DNA of 63,030 nucleotides from Candidatus Amulumruptor caecigallinarius (GTDB taxonomy: Bacteria; Bacteroidota; Bacteroidia; Bacteroidales; Muribaculaceae), in NCBI GenBank assembly GCA_023665605.1, contig JAMPDP010000001.1, positions 1 through 63,030 on the forward strand, written 5' to 3'. The notes under the pieces are model-generated. The model was not told where the DNA came from, made no database searches, and saw nothing but the letters and a program-made list of their open reading frames with translations. A program made the translations under genes and the position numbers. This document shows positions 16,663-26,508 of the stretch, one piece after another. Numbering within the stretch: the stretch's first letter is position 1; the number at the start of each line of letters is the position of its first letter.

Positions 16663-18750
16663 ATGGCTACCTTAGAAAAAATCCGCAGCAAGTCAGTGCT
16701 CTTGCTCGTCATTATCGGAGCAGCCCTCATCGCCTTTATCCTCGGTGACTTCCTCACCTCCGGGCGCTCCCTCTTCGGCACCGGCACCACCATCGCCAAG
16801 GTGGGCAGTCAAAAGATTGACATCCGCGAGTTTCAGGATCGCCTCGAAGCAGCCTCCCACCAGGCCCAGCAGAGCGGCCGCAAGGTGGACAACGCCGTGC
16901 TCCAGCAGCAGGTGCTTGACGGCCTCGTGGCCGAAGCCCTCTACAAGCAGGAGATCAGCGACCTCGGCCTTGAGGTGACTGATGCCGAGCTCTCGAACGC
17001 TATGGTTGGCGCCGGCAGCGCTTACCTCGACCAGATGGTACGCGCCCAGATGGGTGTGCAGAGCGCCGCAGAGCTTCATGACATGGCTTACAACCCCTCG
17101 AAATACGGCATCTCCGAGCAGCAGGCTCAGCAGCTCCGCGCTTACTGGCTTGACCTGGAGAAGCAGGTAGAGGAGACCCTGCTCCAGCAGAAGTTCCAGA
17201 ACCTATTCACCGGCACTCTCGTGGCCAACCAGCTGGATGCCAAGGCCCTCTATGATGACAACAACGCCGTGGCCAACATCGTCTTCGCCCAGAAGCCCTT
17301 CGCCTCAGTGGCCGACACTGACGTGGAGGCACCCACCGATGCCGAACTTCAGGCACGTTACGACAAGGAGCGCGAGCGCTACGCCATCGCCGAGCCCATG
17401 CGCCTGGTGAGCTACGTGGATGTGCCCATAGTGCCCTCCGTGGAGGATCGTCAGGCTGCACAGGCCAAGGTAGACGCCGCTCTGGCAGCCCTCGCAGCCC
17501 AGCCCGAGACAATGGGTCTGGCCGATATGCCTGACTTCATCGTCAACCGTCAGAAGGCATCTCTGGCCACCGTCTCAGACCAGCGCATCAAGAACTTCCT
17601 CCAGACCTCCGGGGACTCTGCCGTGAAGGTGGTGAGCAACCTCGCCGACACCTACACCATCGCCAAGATGATATCACGCGGCTCAGACGTAGACTCCGTG
17701 AACATCGACATCCTCCAGCTTCAAGGCACCAAGGCCGAGCGAGACTCCGTAATCAAGGGCCTCAACGACGGCACCATCAAGTTCGCCGACCTCAACGACG
17801 GCACCAAGGCTCAGGGCCAGCAGAACATGTGGCTGTCGCTGGTCGACCCTCAGGCCGCCCAGATCAAGGAGACCATCCTCAACGCTCCCGCCGCCACCTA
17901 CTTCACCCCTGACACCGCAGCTGTGGCCTCCGTGGGCCGCATCTTCCGCGTCAACGAGCGCAAGGCTCCCGTCACCGTCTATGACTACGCCGTGGTGACC
18001 TACACCGTTGACCCCTCAGGCGCTACCGTCAACAAGCTCCTCTCGGGCCTCAACAAGTTCCTTGCCGACAACAAGACCGCCGCTGACTTCAGCGCCAATG
18101 CCGAGAAGGCCGGCTACACCGCCCAGAAGGCCAACATCACCTCCTCCACCCCGATGATGGGCAACGTGGCAGACAGCCGCGGTGCCGTGTCATGGGCAAT
18201 GGATGCCAAGAAGGGCCAGGTGAGCGGCGTGCTCGGCGGCGAGGACTCCGGTCACTTCATGGCCGTGGCAGTGGACGACATCTACAGCGGCAGCTATGCT
18301 CCCGCCACCGACCCCTCCATCCGCGACATCCTCAAGGCTGAGGTGATGGCCGACAAGAAGGCCTCCAAGCTCATCGACCAGTACAAGGGCAAAGCCAAGG
18401 ATGTAGCCGGCTACGCCGCACTGATGGGAACCACCCCCGACACCACCTCCGTGGCTTTCGGCCAGTATATGATACCCAAAATCGGCATGGGCGAGAGCGC
18501 CGTTGCCGCGCGTGCCTCCGTGGCCAAGGTGGGAGAGCTCGTAGGCCCGATGCAGGGCAACTCCGGCGTGGTAGTGTTCCAGGTGACCGGCGTCGACAAT
18601 CAGGGCCGTCCCTTCTCGTTTGACGAGAACTCAGCCACCTTCCTACGCTCACGCGGAGCCTACGTGCTGTCACAGCGCATCACCGACATACTCCGCGGCC
18701 GCCAGAAGGTCACCAACAACATCCTCAAGTTCTACAACGACAACCATTAA
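16663..18750 (+). CDS. PpiD/SurA-like periplasmic foldase
   Basis: A 695-aa protein with one N-terminal membrane anchor (SVLLLVIIGAALIAFILGDF, residues ~11-30) and a SurA-N-type chaperone region after it (~40-230). This is the layout of PpiD, an inner-membrane-anchored periplasmic folding factor for exported and outer-membrane proteins. The peptidyl-prolyl isomerase segments (~270-420 and a second candidate ~480-640) are weak to the eye, so isomerase activity is uncertain. The next gene, encoding a TPR membrane protein, begins 24 bp downstream and is probably cotranscribed; E. coli PpiD also works with a TPR membrane protein, YfgM. Confidence 0.85.
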   Translation: MATLEKIRSKSVLLLVIIGAALIAFILGDFLTSGRSLFGTGTTIAKVGSQKIDIREFQDRLEAASHQAQQSGRKVDNAVLQQQVLDGLVAEALYKQEISDLGLEVTDAELSNAMVGAGSAYLDQMVRAQMGVQSAAELHDMAYNPSKYGISEQQAQQLRAYWLDLEKQVEETLLQQKFQNLFTGTLVANQLDAKALYDDNNAVANIVFAQKPFASVADTDVEAPTDAELQARYDKERERYAIAEPMRLVSYVDVPIVPSVEDRQAAQAKVDAALAALAAQPETMGLADMPDFIVNRQKASLATVSDQRIKNFLQTSGDSAVKVVSNLADTYTIAKMISRGSDVDSVNIDILQLQGTKAERDSVIKGLNDGTIKFADLNDGTKAQGQQNMWLSLVDPQAAQIKETILNAPAATYFTPDTAAVASVGRIFRVNERKAPVTVYDYAVVTYTVDPSGATVNKLLSGLNKFLADNKTAADFSANAEKAGYTAQKANITSSTPMMGNVADSRGAVSWAMDAKKGQVSGVLGGEDSGHFMAVAVDDIYSGSYAPATDPSIRDILKAEVMADKKASKLIDQYKGKAKDVAGYAALMGTTPDTTSVAFGQYMIPKIGMGESAVAARASVAKVGELVGPMQGNSGVVVFQVTGVDNQGRPFSFDENSATFLRSRGAYVLSQRITDILRGRQKVTNNILKFYNDNH

Positions 18751-18774
18751 TCACACCCGCACTCCATAACTATC

Positions 18775-19452
18775 ATGGCTAACAAGAACCAAGAAACCAG
18801 CAACGCCATCGACGAGCTCAATGACAACCTCTCCTCGATGGAGCAGAAGGTGCAGAAGAACCAGAGCCTCATTGCCTGGCTCTGCATAGCCGCTGCCGCA
18901 GTGGTGTGCGTGGTGCTCATCTACATCTACGCCATCCACAAGCCCGGAGTCGAGGCCGCCAACAATGCCGTAGGTCAGGCCGACATGACCCTCGCCGCAG
19001 GCAACGACTCTCTCGCCCTTGAGCAGTACAAGCAAGTGGCTGCCGACTATGGGCACGCCGGCGGCAACCGCGCCAACCTCAATGCCGCTATCCTGCTTTA
19101 CAAGCAGCAGAAGTGGGAGGAAGCCCTCAAGTATCTCGACGACTACAAGACCTCCGAGACCCTCATCGGCGCATCAGCCACCGCGCTCAAGGGTGACTGT
19201 TACGTCAACCTCCAGCAGTATGACGAGGCCCTGAAGTGCTTCAAGAAGGCTGTGTCTATCTCCGATGACAACCCCGCCTACACCCCCTACTTCCTGCTCA
19301 AGGAGGCCAACGTGTATCGCGAGCTCAAGAACTACAAGGAGGAGGCTGACGTATACCGTCAGATTGTGGAGAAGTACCCCACCTACGGTCCCTCCATCAA
19401 CGTAGATATGCAGAAGTATCTCGACCGCGCCGAAGCTCAGGCGGGCGAGTAA
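18775..19452 (+). CDS. Membrane-anchored TPR protein (YfgM-like)
   Basis: The 225-aa protein has a short charged cytosolic N-terminus, a single membrane segment at ~36-58 (LIAWLCIAAAAVVCVVLIYIY) and a periplasmic part with tetratricopeptide repeats (for example LALEQYKQVAADY near 80, WEEALKYLDDY near 113, YDEALKCFKKAVS near 145). The placement directly after a PpiD-like gene supports a role as its partner, as with YfgM. That partnership is inferred from gene order. A Rho-independent terminator follows at 19502. Confidence 0.85.
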   Translation: MANKNQETSNAIDELNDNLSSMEQKVQKNQSLIAWLCIAAAAVVCVVLIYIYAIHKPGVEAANNAVGQADMTLAAGNDSLALEQYKQVAADYGHAGGNRANLNAAILLYKQQKWEEALKYLDDYKTSETLIGASATALKGDCYVNLQQYDEALKCFKKAVSISDDNPAYTPYFLLKEANVYRELKNYKEEADVYRQIVEKYPTYGPSINVDMQKYLDRAEAQAGE

Positions 19453-19501
19453 GACCACCGACAGGCGGTTTCAATCTCCGGCTGAAATACAGACATCATC
19501 C

Positions 19502-19538
19502 CGCGCCCGAGGCTATTGCCCCGGGCGCGCTGTTTTTT
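19502..19538 (+). terminator. Terminator after the foldase/TPR operon
   Basis: The perfect stem CGCGCCCG (19502-19509) / CGGGCGCG (19522-19529) is followed by CTG and a run of T to 19538. It lies 50 bp after the TPR gene stop. Confidence 0.88.
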
Positions 19539-19551
19539 GGCGAAAAATGGG

Positions 19552-19559
19552 TAACTTTG
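19552..19559 (+). promoter_or_regulatory. trxA promoter -7 element
   Basis: TAACTTTG is a perfect -7 element and lies just behind the upstream terminator. No TTTG is found at the expected -33 distance. The leader of ~75 nt would include the 15-bp tandem repeats. Confidence 0.65.
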
Positions 19560-19570
19560 CGTGAGTTAAT

Positions 19571-19630
19571 CATTGCAGTAACAACCATCGCAGTAACAAC
19601 CATTGCAGTAACAACCATTGCAGAAAAATC
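19571..19630 (+). repeat. 15-bp tandem repeat in the trxA leader
   Basis: Four units of 15 bp: CATTGCAGTAACAAC three times (one with CATCG) and a fourth, diverged CATTGCAGAAAAATC. The array ends 10 bp before the trxA start codon and lies in the 5' leader, outside any coding frame. Confidence 0.9.
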
Positions 19631-19640
19631 ATAGTGTATT

Positions 19641-19967
19641 ATGGCACAAAACTTCACAGACGACTCCGTTAAGGAGATTATCGCATCCGGCAAGCCCGTG
19701 ATGGTAGACTTCTGGGCCACGTGGTGCGGCCCCTGCAACCGCCTGACTCCCGTCATCGAGGAGCTCGCCAAGGAGTATGAAGGGCGCGTGGAAATCGGCA
19801 AGTACAACATTGAGGAGGAGAATGACCTCGCTGCCGAAAATCGCATCATGTCCATCCCCACACTTCTGTTCTTCAAGGGTGGCGAGCAGGTGCGCGACCT
19901 CCGCATGGCCGGTGCTCAGCCCATTGACGCCATCCGCGCCAACATCGAGAAGCTCCTGGCCCTCTGA
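19641..19967 (+). CDS. trxA: Thioredoxin
   Basis: A 108-aa single-domain thioredoxin with the active-site WCGPC at residues 28-32 (Cys29, Cys32) and the conserved cis-Pro in SIPT near residue 75. There is no signal peptide, so it acts in the cytosol as a general disulfide reductase. Its length equals the family norm. It has its own promoter and a repeat-containing leader. The next gene, a tricorn-type protease, starts 85 bp later without an obvious terminator between. Confidence 0.96.
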   Translation: MAQNFTDDSVKEIIASGKPVMVDFWATWCGPCNRLTPVIEELAKEYEGRVEIGKYNIEEENDLAAENRIMSIPTLLFFKGGEQVRDLRMAGAQPIDAIRANIEKLLAL

Positions 19968-20052
19968 ACCGGCCATTGAGCGGAACTCTTAGCTTCCTCA
20001 GAGTCTGCATCCCCGCTCCTCACCCCCCTCCCCTACCCCCTTTCATTATCCC

Positions 20053-23000
20053 ATGAAGAAGCTCATCATCACATCTCTTGCCGCTGCTGCCGCAATGATG
20101 GCCGCCGCCGCCCCTGTCACCCCGCTGTGGATGCGCGATGCCCGCGTAAGCCCTGACGGAAGCACCATCGCCTTCCGCTATGCCGGCGACATCTTCACCG
20201 TGGTCGCCGCCGGCGGCCACGCCACACGGCTCACGGCGATGCCCTCGATGGAGCGCACGCCCGTGTGGAGCCCCGACGGCTCCAAGATAGCGTTTGCCTC
20301 AGACCGCGACGGTGCCTTCAACATCTACGTGATGGATGCGAACGGCGGCAAAGCCACGCGCCTCACCTCCGGCTCCACCGCCCTGACGCCCCAGGCATTC
20401 ACCCCCGACGGGCAGGCTGTGGTGTTCTCGGCTTACATCCAGCACCCTGCCGACAGCCGCGTGTTCCCGACGCGCTCGATGCCGCAGCTTTACAGTGTGC
20501 CTGTCAGCGGCGGCCGCTATGTGCAGATTCTCGGCACTCCCGCCGAGCTCATCTCATGGCTCCCTGACGGCAAGAGCTTCATCTACCAAGACAAGAAGGG
20601 AGGGGAGAACGAGTGGCGCAAGCACCACACATCATCCATCACGCGCGACATATGGCGCTACGATGCCCCCACAGGTACCCACACCAACCTCACGGCCCAC
20701 GCCGGCGAGGACCGCAACCCGGTGCTGTCGCCTGACGGCTCCACGCTCTACTTCCTGAGCGAGCGTGATGGCGGCTCGATGAACGTCTACTCCGTGCCCC
20801 TCGACAATCCGCAGCAGCTCACCGCCGTGACTCGCTTCAAGGAGCACCCGGTGCGCTTCCTCTCGATGGGACGTGACGGCAAGCTCGTATACACCTACGA
20901 TGGCGAGCTCTACACCCAGGCTCCCGGCGGCCAGCCCTCGCGCGTAGCAGTAAGCATCACCGATGACCTCACCGAGCTCCCCGCCAAGGAGCGCCTCGCC
21001 CACTTCACCGACGGTGCCGTGGCCCCCTCAGGCAAGGAGGTGGCATTGGTGAGCCGCGGACAGGTGGCCGTCACCTCCGTTGACTATCCCACGTCACGCA
21101 TCGTCACCACCACTCCCGGCATGGAGCGCGACCTCTCCTGGCACCCGAAGGACAAGAAGCTCGCCTACGCCTCTGACCGTTCAGGCCGCTGGGACATCTA
21201 CGTGGCCGAGGTGACGGGCGAAGGGGATCCCGACTTTGTCAACGCCACCATCATCAGCGAGAAGCCGCTGCTCCCGGCAGACACCCTTGACCGCACCAAC
21301 CCCCGCTTCTCCCCTGACGGCAATCAGCTCGCGTTCCTCCTGGGACGTGACAAGATTGCCGTGACCGACCTCAAGAGCGGCAAGGTGCGCGTGCTCACAG
21401 ACGGCTCTGCTGTGACAGACCGCACCTCCGACGAGCGTTTCCTCTGGAGCCCGGACTCCAAGTGGCTGCTCACCACCGTCACCGACAAGGCCCACAACGG
21501 CTACCCCGACATCGCCATCATCAACGTGGCCACCGGTGAAGTCACCAACCTCACCGGCTCGGGCTACGACGACGGCATGCCCCGCTGGGCCATGGGTGGC
21601 AACGCCATCACATTCATCACCGAGCGTTACGGCATGCGCAATCATGCCTCTTGGGGCTCGCTGAATGATGTCATGGCCATATTCCTCAATCAGGAGGCCC
21701 TGGACCGCTTCCGGCTCTCCAAGGAGGACTACGAGCTGCTGGCCGAGGCTGAGAAAGCCAAGAAGGAAGTGACCGTCACCCCCGACAAGGATAAGAAGAA
21801 AAAAGGCTCCAAGAAGGATGCCAAGCAAGACTCCAAGGATGCCGAGGCAGTGAAACCCATCGTGGTGGAGCTCGACGGCATCACTGACCGCATAGTTCGC
21901 CTCACCCCCAACTCCTCAGACCTGGCCGATGCCATCATCACCGGCGACGACGGCGAGGAGACGCTCTACTACCTGTCGGCATTTGAGGATGGCTATGACC
22001 TGTGGAAACGCGACCTCCGCAAGTTTGACACCCCCGAGCTGGTGGAGAAGATGGGTGCCGGATACTCCACATTTGACCCCTCCACCGATGGCAAAGCACT
22101 GTTCATCCTCAACTCCTCAGGCGTGAAGAAGCTCACCCTCTCCAACGACAAGCTCAAATCGGTGAAAATATCAGGCACTCAGCAGATTGACACTCCCGCA
22201 GAGCGCGAGGCCATGTATGACTACCTGGTGCGTGAGGAGCGCGAGCGTTTCTATGAACCCTCCATGCACGGCGTGGACTGGGCTGCCCTCACTGACCACT
22301 ACCGCCGTTTCCTGCCTCACGTCACCAACAACTATGACTTTGCCGAGATGGCCAGCGAGCTGCTGGGTGAACTCAACGTGTCGCACACCGGCAGCGGCTA
22401 CATCCCCGACGGCTCCGACAACCCCGTGGCTGACCTTGGACTGCTCTATGACCTCACCTACGCCGGCCCCGGCATGAAGGTGGCCGAGGTGGTGAAGAAG
22501 ACCCCGCTGGCCACTGCCAAGAGCCGTGTGCGCCCCGGCGACATCCTGGTGAGCATCGGCGGCACCGAGCTCTCTGACTCGCTGACCACCGACAAGCTCC
22601 TGGCCGGAATGGCCGGCAAGCGCGTACGCTTAGGCTTCCGCACCCCCGGCGGTGAGAGCTATGATGAGGTGGTGAAACCGATGCGTGCGGGCGGCTCCTC
22701 CGGCCCTCTCTACCAGCGGTGGGTGGAGCGCAACCGCGCCTTGGTTGACTCACTCTCCGGTGGCCGTCTGGCCTACGTACACTTTCAGGCCATGAATGAC
22801 GGCTCATTCCGCCCGGTCTACTCGCGACTGCTTGGCACCGACTATGACAAGGAGGGCGTGGTGATTGACACCCGCTTCAACGGGGGCGGACGCATGCATG
22901 AGGATATTGAGGTGCTGTTCTCCGGCAAGCATTACTTTGACCAGGTGGTGCGTGGCAAGGAGGTGGGCGAGATGCCCTCGCGGCGCTGGAACAAGCCCTC

Positions 23001-23334
23001 CATCATGCTCGTCTGCGAGGCCAACTACTCCAACGCCCACGGCACACCCTGGGTATACCAACACACCGGCATCGGCAAGATTGTCGGTGCCCCGGTACCC
23101 GGCACCATGACGAGTGTCAACTGGGTAGACCTTCAGGACCCGTCGCTCTACTTCGGCATCCCCGTGATAGGTATGCGACAGCTTAACGGCAAATATCTTG
23201 AGAACCAACAGCTTGAGCCTGATGTGCCCGTGCTCAACGACCCCGCCGAAGTGGTGCGTGGCCGCGACGCACAGATTGAGGCTGCGGTGGCCGAGCTGCT
23301 TAAAGACATAGATGCAAGCAAATCAACAAAATAA
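20053..23334 (+). CDS. Tricorn-type S41 peptidase
   Basis: A 1093-aa secreted protease with a signal peptide (MKKLIITSLAAAAAMMAAAA). Two beta-propeller regions fill the N-terminal two thirds, with repeats such as SPDGSTIAFRYAGD and SPDGSKIAFASDRDG. A Lys/Asp-rich insertion lies near 575-600. A PDZ domain (~820-890, with RPGDILVSIGG) precedes an S41 peptidase core with GVVIDTRFNGGGR near 936 and EANYSNAHG near 986; the Ser in that motif is the likely nucleophile. Tricorn relatives trim peptides; the signal peptide here suggests the periplasm. The tsaD frame overlaps its 3' end by 23 bp. Confidence 0.92.
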   Translation: MKKLIITSLAAAAAMMAAAAPVTPLWMRDARVSPDGSTIAFRYAGDIFTVVAAGGHATRLTAMPSMERTPVWSPDGSKIAFASDRDGAFNIYVMDANGGKATRLTSGSTALTPQAFTPDGQAVVFSAYIQHPADSRVFPTRSMPQLYSVPVSGGRYVQILGTPAELISWLPDGKSFIYQDKKGGENEWRKHHTSSITRDIWRYDAPTGTHTNLTAHAGEDRNPVLSPDGSTLYFLSERDGGSMNVYSVPLDNPQQLTAVTRFKEHPVRFLSMGRDGKLVYTYDGELYTQAPGGQPSRVAVSITDDLTELPAKERLAHFTDGAVAPSGKEVALVSRGQVAVTSVDYPTSRIVTTTPGMERDLSWHPKDKKLAYASDRSGRWDIYVAEVTGEGDPDFVNATIISEKPLLPADTLDRTNPRFSPDGNQLAFLLGRDKIAVTDLKSGKVRVLTDGSAVTDRTSDERFLWSPDSKWLLTTVTDKAHNGYPDIAIINVATGEVTNLTGSGYDDGMPRWAMGGNAITFITERYGMRNHASWGSLNDVMAIFLNQEALDRFRLSKEDYELLAEAEKAKKEVTVTPDKDKKKKGSKKDAKQDSKDAEAVKPIVVELDGITDRIVRLTPNSSDLADAIITGDDGEETLYYLSAFEDGYDLWKRDLRKFDTPELVEKMGAGYSTFDPSTDGKALFILNSSGVKKLTLSNDKLKSVKISGTQQIDTPAEREAMYDYLVREERERFYEPSMHGVDWAALTDHYRRFLPHVTNNYDFAEMASELLGELNVSHTGSGYIPDGSDNPVADLGLLYDLTYAGPGMKVAEVVKKTPLATAKSRVRPGDILVSIGGTELSDSLTTDKLLAGMAGKRVRLGFRTPGGESYDEVVKPMRAGGSSGPLYQRWVERNRALVDSLSGGRLAYVHFQAMNDGSFRPVYSRLLGTDYDKEGVVIDTRFNGGGRMHEDIEVLFSGKHYFDQVVRGKEVGEMPSRRWNKPSIMLVCEANYSNAHGTPWVYQHTGIGKIVGAPVPGTMTSVNWVDLQDPSLYFGIPVIGMRQLNGKYLENQQLEPDVPVLNDPAEVVRGRDAQIEAAVAELLKDIDASKSTK

Positions 23335-24400
23335 CAATTATCCTCAGTCGCCGGCAGCTCAGTCTGCCGGCGGCCATGCGGAAGCTCCCCGGGTGATACT
23401 CGGCATTGAGTCGTCATGTGACGACACCTCAGCCGCTGTCATCGTCGACGGACTGATGCGGAGCAACGTCATAGCCTCGCAGAGCGTCCACGAGCAGTGG
23501 GGCGGCGTTGTGCCCGAGCTCGCCTCGCGCGCCCACCAGCAGAACATCGTGCCGGTGGTGGATGCTGCCATCCGCCAGGCCGGTATCACCCCCGCCGACC
23601 TTGACGCCATAGCCTTCACCCGCGGCCCCGGCCTGATAGGCTCACTCCTGGTGGGCACCTCCTTCGCCAAGGGGATGGCAGTGGGGCTCGGCATCCCGCT
23701 GGTGGACGTGAACCACTTGCACGGGCACGTCCTGAGCCACTTCATCCGCGAGAACGAGGATGACCGGGTGCCTCAGTTCCCCTACCTCTGCCTCCTCATC
23801 TCGGGGGGCAACAGCCAGCTCATCGTGGTGCGCTCACCCTTCGACATGGAGATTGTGGGACGCACCATCGACGATGCTGCCGGCGAGGCCTTTGACAAGT
23901 GCGCCAAGGTGATGGGTCTCCCCTACCCCGGCGGCCCGCACATCGACCGGCTCGCCGCCGAGGGGGATGCCACGCGCTTCCGCTTCGCCAAGCCGCGCAT
24001 CCCGGGGCTGGATTACAGCTTCTCGGGACTGAAGACCTCATTCCTCTACACTCTGCGCGACAACATCAAGCTCGATCCCGACTTCGTGGAGCACAACAAG
24101 GCAGACCTCGCCGCATCGCTCCAGGCCACCATCATAGCCATCCTCATCGACAAGCTCGACAAGGCGGTGAAGGCTACCGGCGTGAAGACTGTGGCTATCG
24201 GCGGCGGCGTGTCGGCCAACTCGGGTGTACGTCAGGCCGTGGCTGACTATTGTGCCCGCCGCGGCCTCGAAGCGTTCATCCCACCCCGCAAGTTCACCAC
24301 CGACAATGCCGCCATGGTGGCCATGGCCGGCTGGTTCAAGGCACAGCGCGGCGAGTGGTGCCCGCTTGACGCCGTGCCCTTCGCCCGCGTCTCCATGTGA
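23312..24400 (+). CDS. tsaD: tRNA threonylcarbamoyladenosine transferase TsaD
   Basis: TsaD transfers threonylcarbamoyl to A37 of ANN-decoding tRNAs, with TsaB and TsaE. The 362-aa product contains ILGIESSCDDTSAAVI near residue 29, the metal-binding HLHGH near 138, and a late GGGVSANSGVR nucleotide-binding motif. With the ATG at 23312 it would carry a 27-residue Gln/Asn/Ala-rich extension and overlap the protease gene by 23 bp. The GTG at 23393 would give the usual family N-terminus and remove the overlap. Both remain possible. A CvpA gene follows 13 bp later. Confidence 0.93.
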   Translation: MQANQQNNNYPQSPAAQSAGGHAEAPRVILGIESSCDDTSAAVIVDGLMRSNVIASQSVHEQWGGVVPELASRAHQQNIVPVVDAAIRQAGITPADLDAIAFTRGPGLIGSLLVGTSFAKGMAVGLGIPLVDVNHLHGHVLSHFIRENEDDRVPQFPYLCLLISGGNSQLIVVRSPFDMEIVGRTIDDAAGEAFDKCAKVMGLPYPGGPHIDRLAAEGDATRFRFAKPRIPGLDYSFSGLKTSFLYTLRDNIKLDPDFVEHNKADLAASLQATIIAILIDKLDKAVKATGVKTVAIGGGVSANSGVRQAVADYCARRGLEAFIPPRKFTTDNAAMVAMAGWFKAQRGEWCPLDAVPFARVSM

Positions 24401-24412
24401 CCCCGCACCGCT

Positions 24413-24859
24413 ATGAACTTCCTCGACATCGTCATCATCATCATGCTTCTCGGAGGGCTCGTTGTGGGTTTCCGCAAGGGACTCGTGGCATCGTTGGGGG
24501 CTCTGTTGGCCGTGGCTTTGGCTTGTGTGGCCTGCCATCTGCTCGGCTCCGGGCGCGGCGTGCCCGCCAACATCCTGATATTCGTCGTGGCCTACGTCAC
24601 GGTGCTGCTGCTCTCGCGCATGCTCCGCACGGTGATACATGCCGTGGCCCTCGGCTTCGTGGACCGCGCGGCCGGAGCCCTGTTCGTGGCCTTTGAATAT
24701 ATGCTCGGGCTGAGCCTGCTGCTCAACCTCTTCCTATGGCTCCGCTCCCTGGCCGACGCCTCTCCCCCGGCCTTTATGGCCACCTCCCGCTGGGGTGACT
24801 CGCTGGTGGCCCTTATGCCCTGGTTCACAGGGTGCCTGCAATCGCTCATGGCGCAGTGA
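24413..24859 (+). CDS. CvpA family membrane protein
   Basis: The 148-aa protein has four hydrophobic segments and begins MNFLDIVIIIMLLGGLVVGFRKGLV, the typical CvpA/colicin V production opening, with G-(F/Y)-RKGL after the first membrane helix. Family members are inner-membrane proteins with a poorly defined role in envelope homeostasis. It is 13 bp after tsaD and 59 bp before sufB, so it may be part of the same transcript. The C-terminus (after ~110) is short and polar. Confidence 0.88.
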   Translation: MNFLDIVIIIMLLGGLVVGFRKGLVASLGALLAVALACVACHLLGSGRGVPANILIFVVAYVTVLLLSRMLRTVIHAVALGFVDRAAGALFVAFEYMLGLSLLLNLFLWLRSLADASPPAFMATSRWGDSLVALMPWFTGCLQSLMAQ

Positions 24860-24917
24860 CGCGCCCCCCTCTCCACGTTTCAAACCCTCTATGGGGTAGC
24901 CTTGTTAATACTTTACT

Positions 24918-26417
24918 ATGGACCCTTCAAAGGATAAGGAATTAGACACTCAAGAGACTGCGCCCGCGCGCGACGAACACCCCGATGACATCATCTCGGA
25001 GGTCACCGCCGGCGACTATAAATATGGCTTCACGTCTGACATTGACACTGACGTGATTCCCCGGGGACTCAACGAGGATGTGATAAGGCTGATTTCGGCC
25101 AAGAAGCAGGAGCCGGAGTGGCTGCTGGAGTTTCGCCTGAAGGCTTACCGCAAGTGGCTCACCATGAAGATGCCCCATTGGGCACATCTCGACATACCCC
25201 CTATTGACTATCAAGCCATCAGCTACTATGCCGCCCCCCGCAAGAAGGAGGGACCCAAGAGCCTTGACGAAGTAGACCCCGAGATTATCGCCACCTTCGA
25301 CAAGCTGGGCATACCCCTGCAGGAGCGCGCCGCCCTCAGCGGCATGGCCGTGGATGCCGTGATGGACTCCACGAGCGTCAAGACCACACACCGCGAGAAG
25401 CTCGCCGAGCTCGGCATAATCTTCTGCTCATTCAGCGAGGCTGTGCGCGACTACCCTGATCTGGTGCGCAAATACCTCGGCACGGTGGTGCCCGCGTCAG
25501 ACAATTACTTCGCGGCGCTTAACTCGGCGGTGTTCTCCGACGGCTCATTCGCCTACATCCCCAAGGGTGTGCGCTGCCCCATGGAACTGAGCACATACTT
25601 CCGCATCAACGCCGCCGGCACCGGCCAGTTTGAGCGAACGCTCATAGTGGCCGATGACGATTCCTACGTCAGCTACCTCGAAGGGTGCACCGCCCCGATG
25701 CGTGACGAGAACCAGCTGCACGCCGCCATCGTGGAAATCATTGTTGAGCACCGCGCCGAGGTGAAGTACTCCACGGTGCAAAACTGGTATGCCGGCGACC
25801 GCGAGGGACGCGGCGGCATCTACAACTTCGTGACCAAACGCGGCCTCTGCCGCGGTGATTACAGCAAGCTGTCATGGACACAGGTGGAGACCGGCTCAGC
25901 CATCACCTGGAAGTATCCCTCCACCATACTTGCCGGCGAGGGAAGTACGGGAGAGTTCTATTCCGTGGCCGTCACCAACAACCACCAGCAGGCCGACACG
26001 GGCACCAAGATGGTGCACCTGGGGCGCAACTCCCGCTCCACCATAGTGAGCAAGGGCATCTCCGCCGGCCACTCCCAGAACTCCTACCGCGGACTGGTGA
26101 AGATAGCCCCCAAGGCTACCGGTTGCCGCAACTACACACAGTGCGACTCCCTGCTGCTCAGCTCCACCTGCGGTGCCCACACGTTCCCCTACATCGACGT
26201 GCTCAATGACTCGTCAGTGGTGGAGCACGAGGCCACCACGTCCAAGATTTCCGAGGATCAGATTTTCTACTGCAACCAGCGCGGCATCTCTACCGAGGAG
26301 GCCGTGGCCCTGATAGTCAACGGCTACGCCAAGGAGGTGATGGCCAAGCTCCCCATGGAGTTTGCCGTGGAGGCCCAGAAGCTGCTGGCCGTGACGCTCG
26401 AAGGCTCCGTGGGCTGA
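24918..26417 (+). CDS. sufB: Fe-S cluster assembly protein SufB
   Basis: This is the scaffold component of the SufBC2D complex, which builds iron-sulfur clusters in the cytosol. At 499 aa it has the usual SufB length and sequence, including [16 protein letters not shown] near 430 and the preceding [11 protein letters not shown] region. It heads the cluster sufB-sufC-sufD-sufS. A -7-like TAGCCTTG lies just upstream (24897-24904), a one-mismatch candidate promoter. No sufE or sufU gene is in this cluster, so the sulfur-transfer partner must be encoded elsewhere. Confidence 0.96.
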   Translation: MDPSKDKELDTQETAPARDEHPDDIISEVTAGDYKYGFTSDIDTDVIPRGLNEDVIRLISAKKQEPEWLLEFRLKAYRKWLTMKMPHWAHLDIPPIDYQAISYYAAPRKKEGPKSLDEVDPEIIATFDKLGIPLQERAALSGMAVDAVMDSTSVKTTHREKLAELGIIFCSFSEAVRDYPDLVRKYLGTVVPASDNYFAALNSAVFSDGSFAYIPKGVRCPMELSTYFRINAAGTGQFERTLIVADDDSYVSYLEGCTAPMRDENQLHAAIVEIIVEHRAEVKYSTVQNWYAGDREGRGGIYNFVTKRGLCRGDYSKLSWTQVETGSAITWKYPSTILAGEGSTGEFYSVAVTNNHQQADTGTKMVHLGRNSRSTIVSKGISAGHSQNSYRGLVKIAPKATGCRNYTQCDSLLLSSTCGAHTFPYIDVLNDSSVVEHEATTSKISEDQIFYCNQRGISTEEAVALIVNGYAKEVMAKLPMEFAVEAQKLLAVTLEGSVG

Positions 26418-26445
26418 TCCCGCTCAATCCCCGCCCCGGCCCAAA

Positions 26446-26485
26446 CCCGATAAATCCTGATTATTCCTGATTAATCCCGATTAAA
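26446..26485 (+). repeat. 10-bp tandem repeat upstream of sufC
   Basis: Four 10-bp units (CCCGATAAAT, CCTGATTATT, CCTGATTAAT, CCCGATTAAA) fill the sufB-sufC spacer and end 23 bp before the sufC ATG. They are AT-richer than the surrounding sequence. Confidence 0.8.
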
Positions 26486-26508
26486 TACCCAATTCAAAAT
26501 TCCCATAT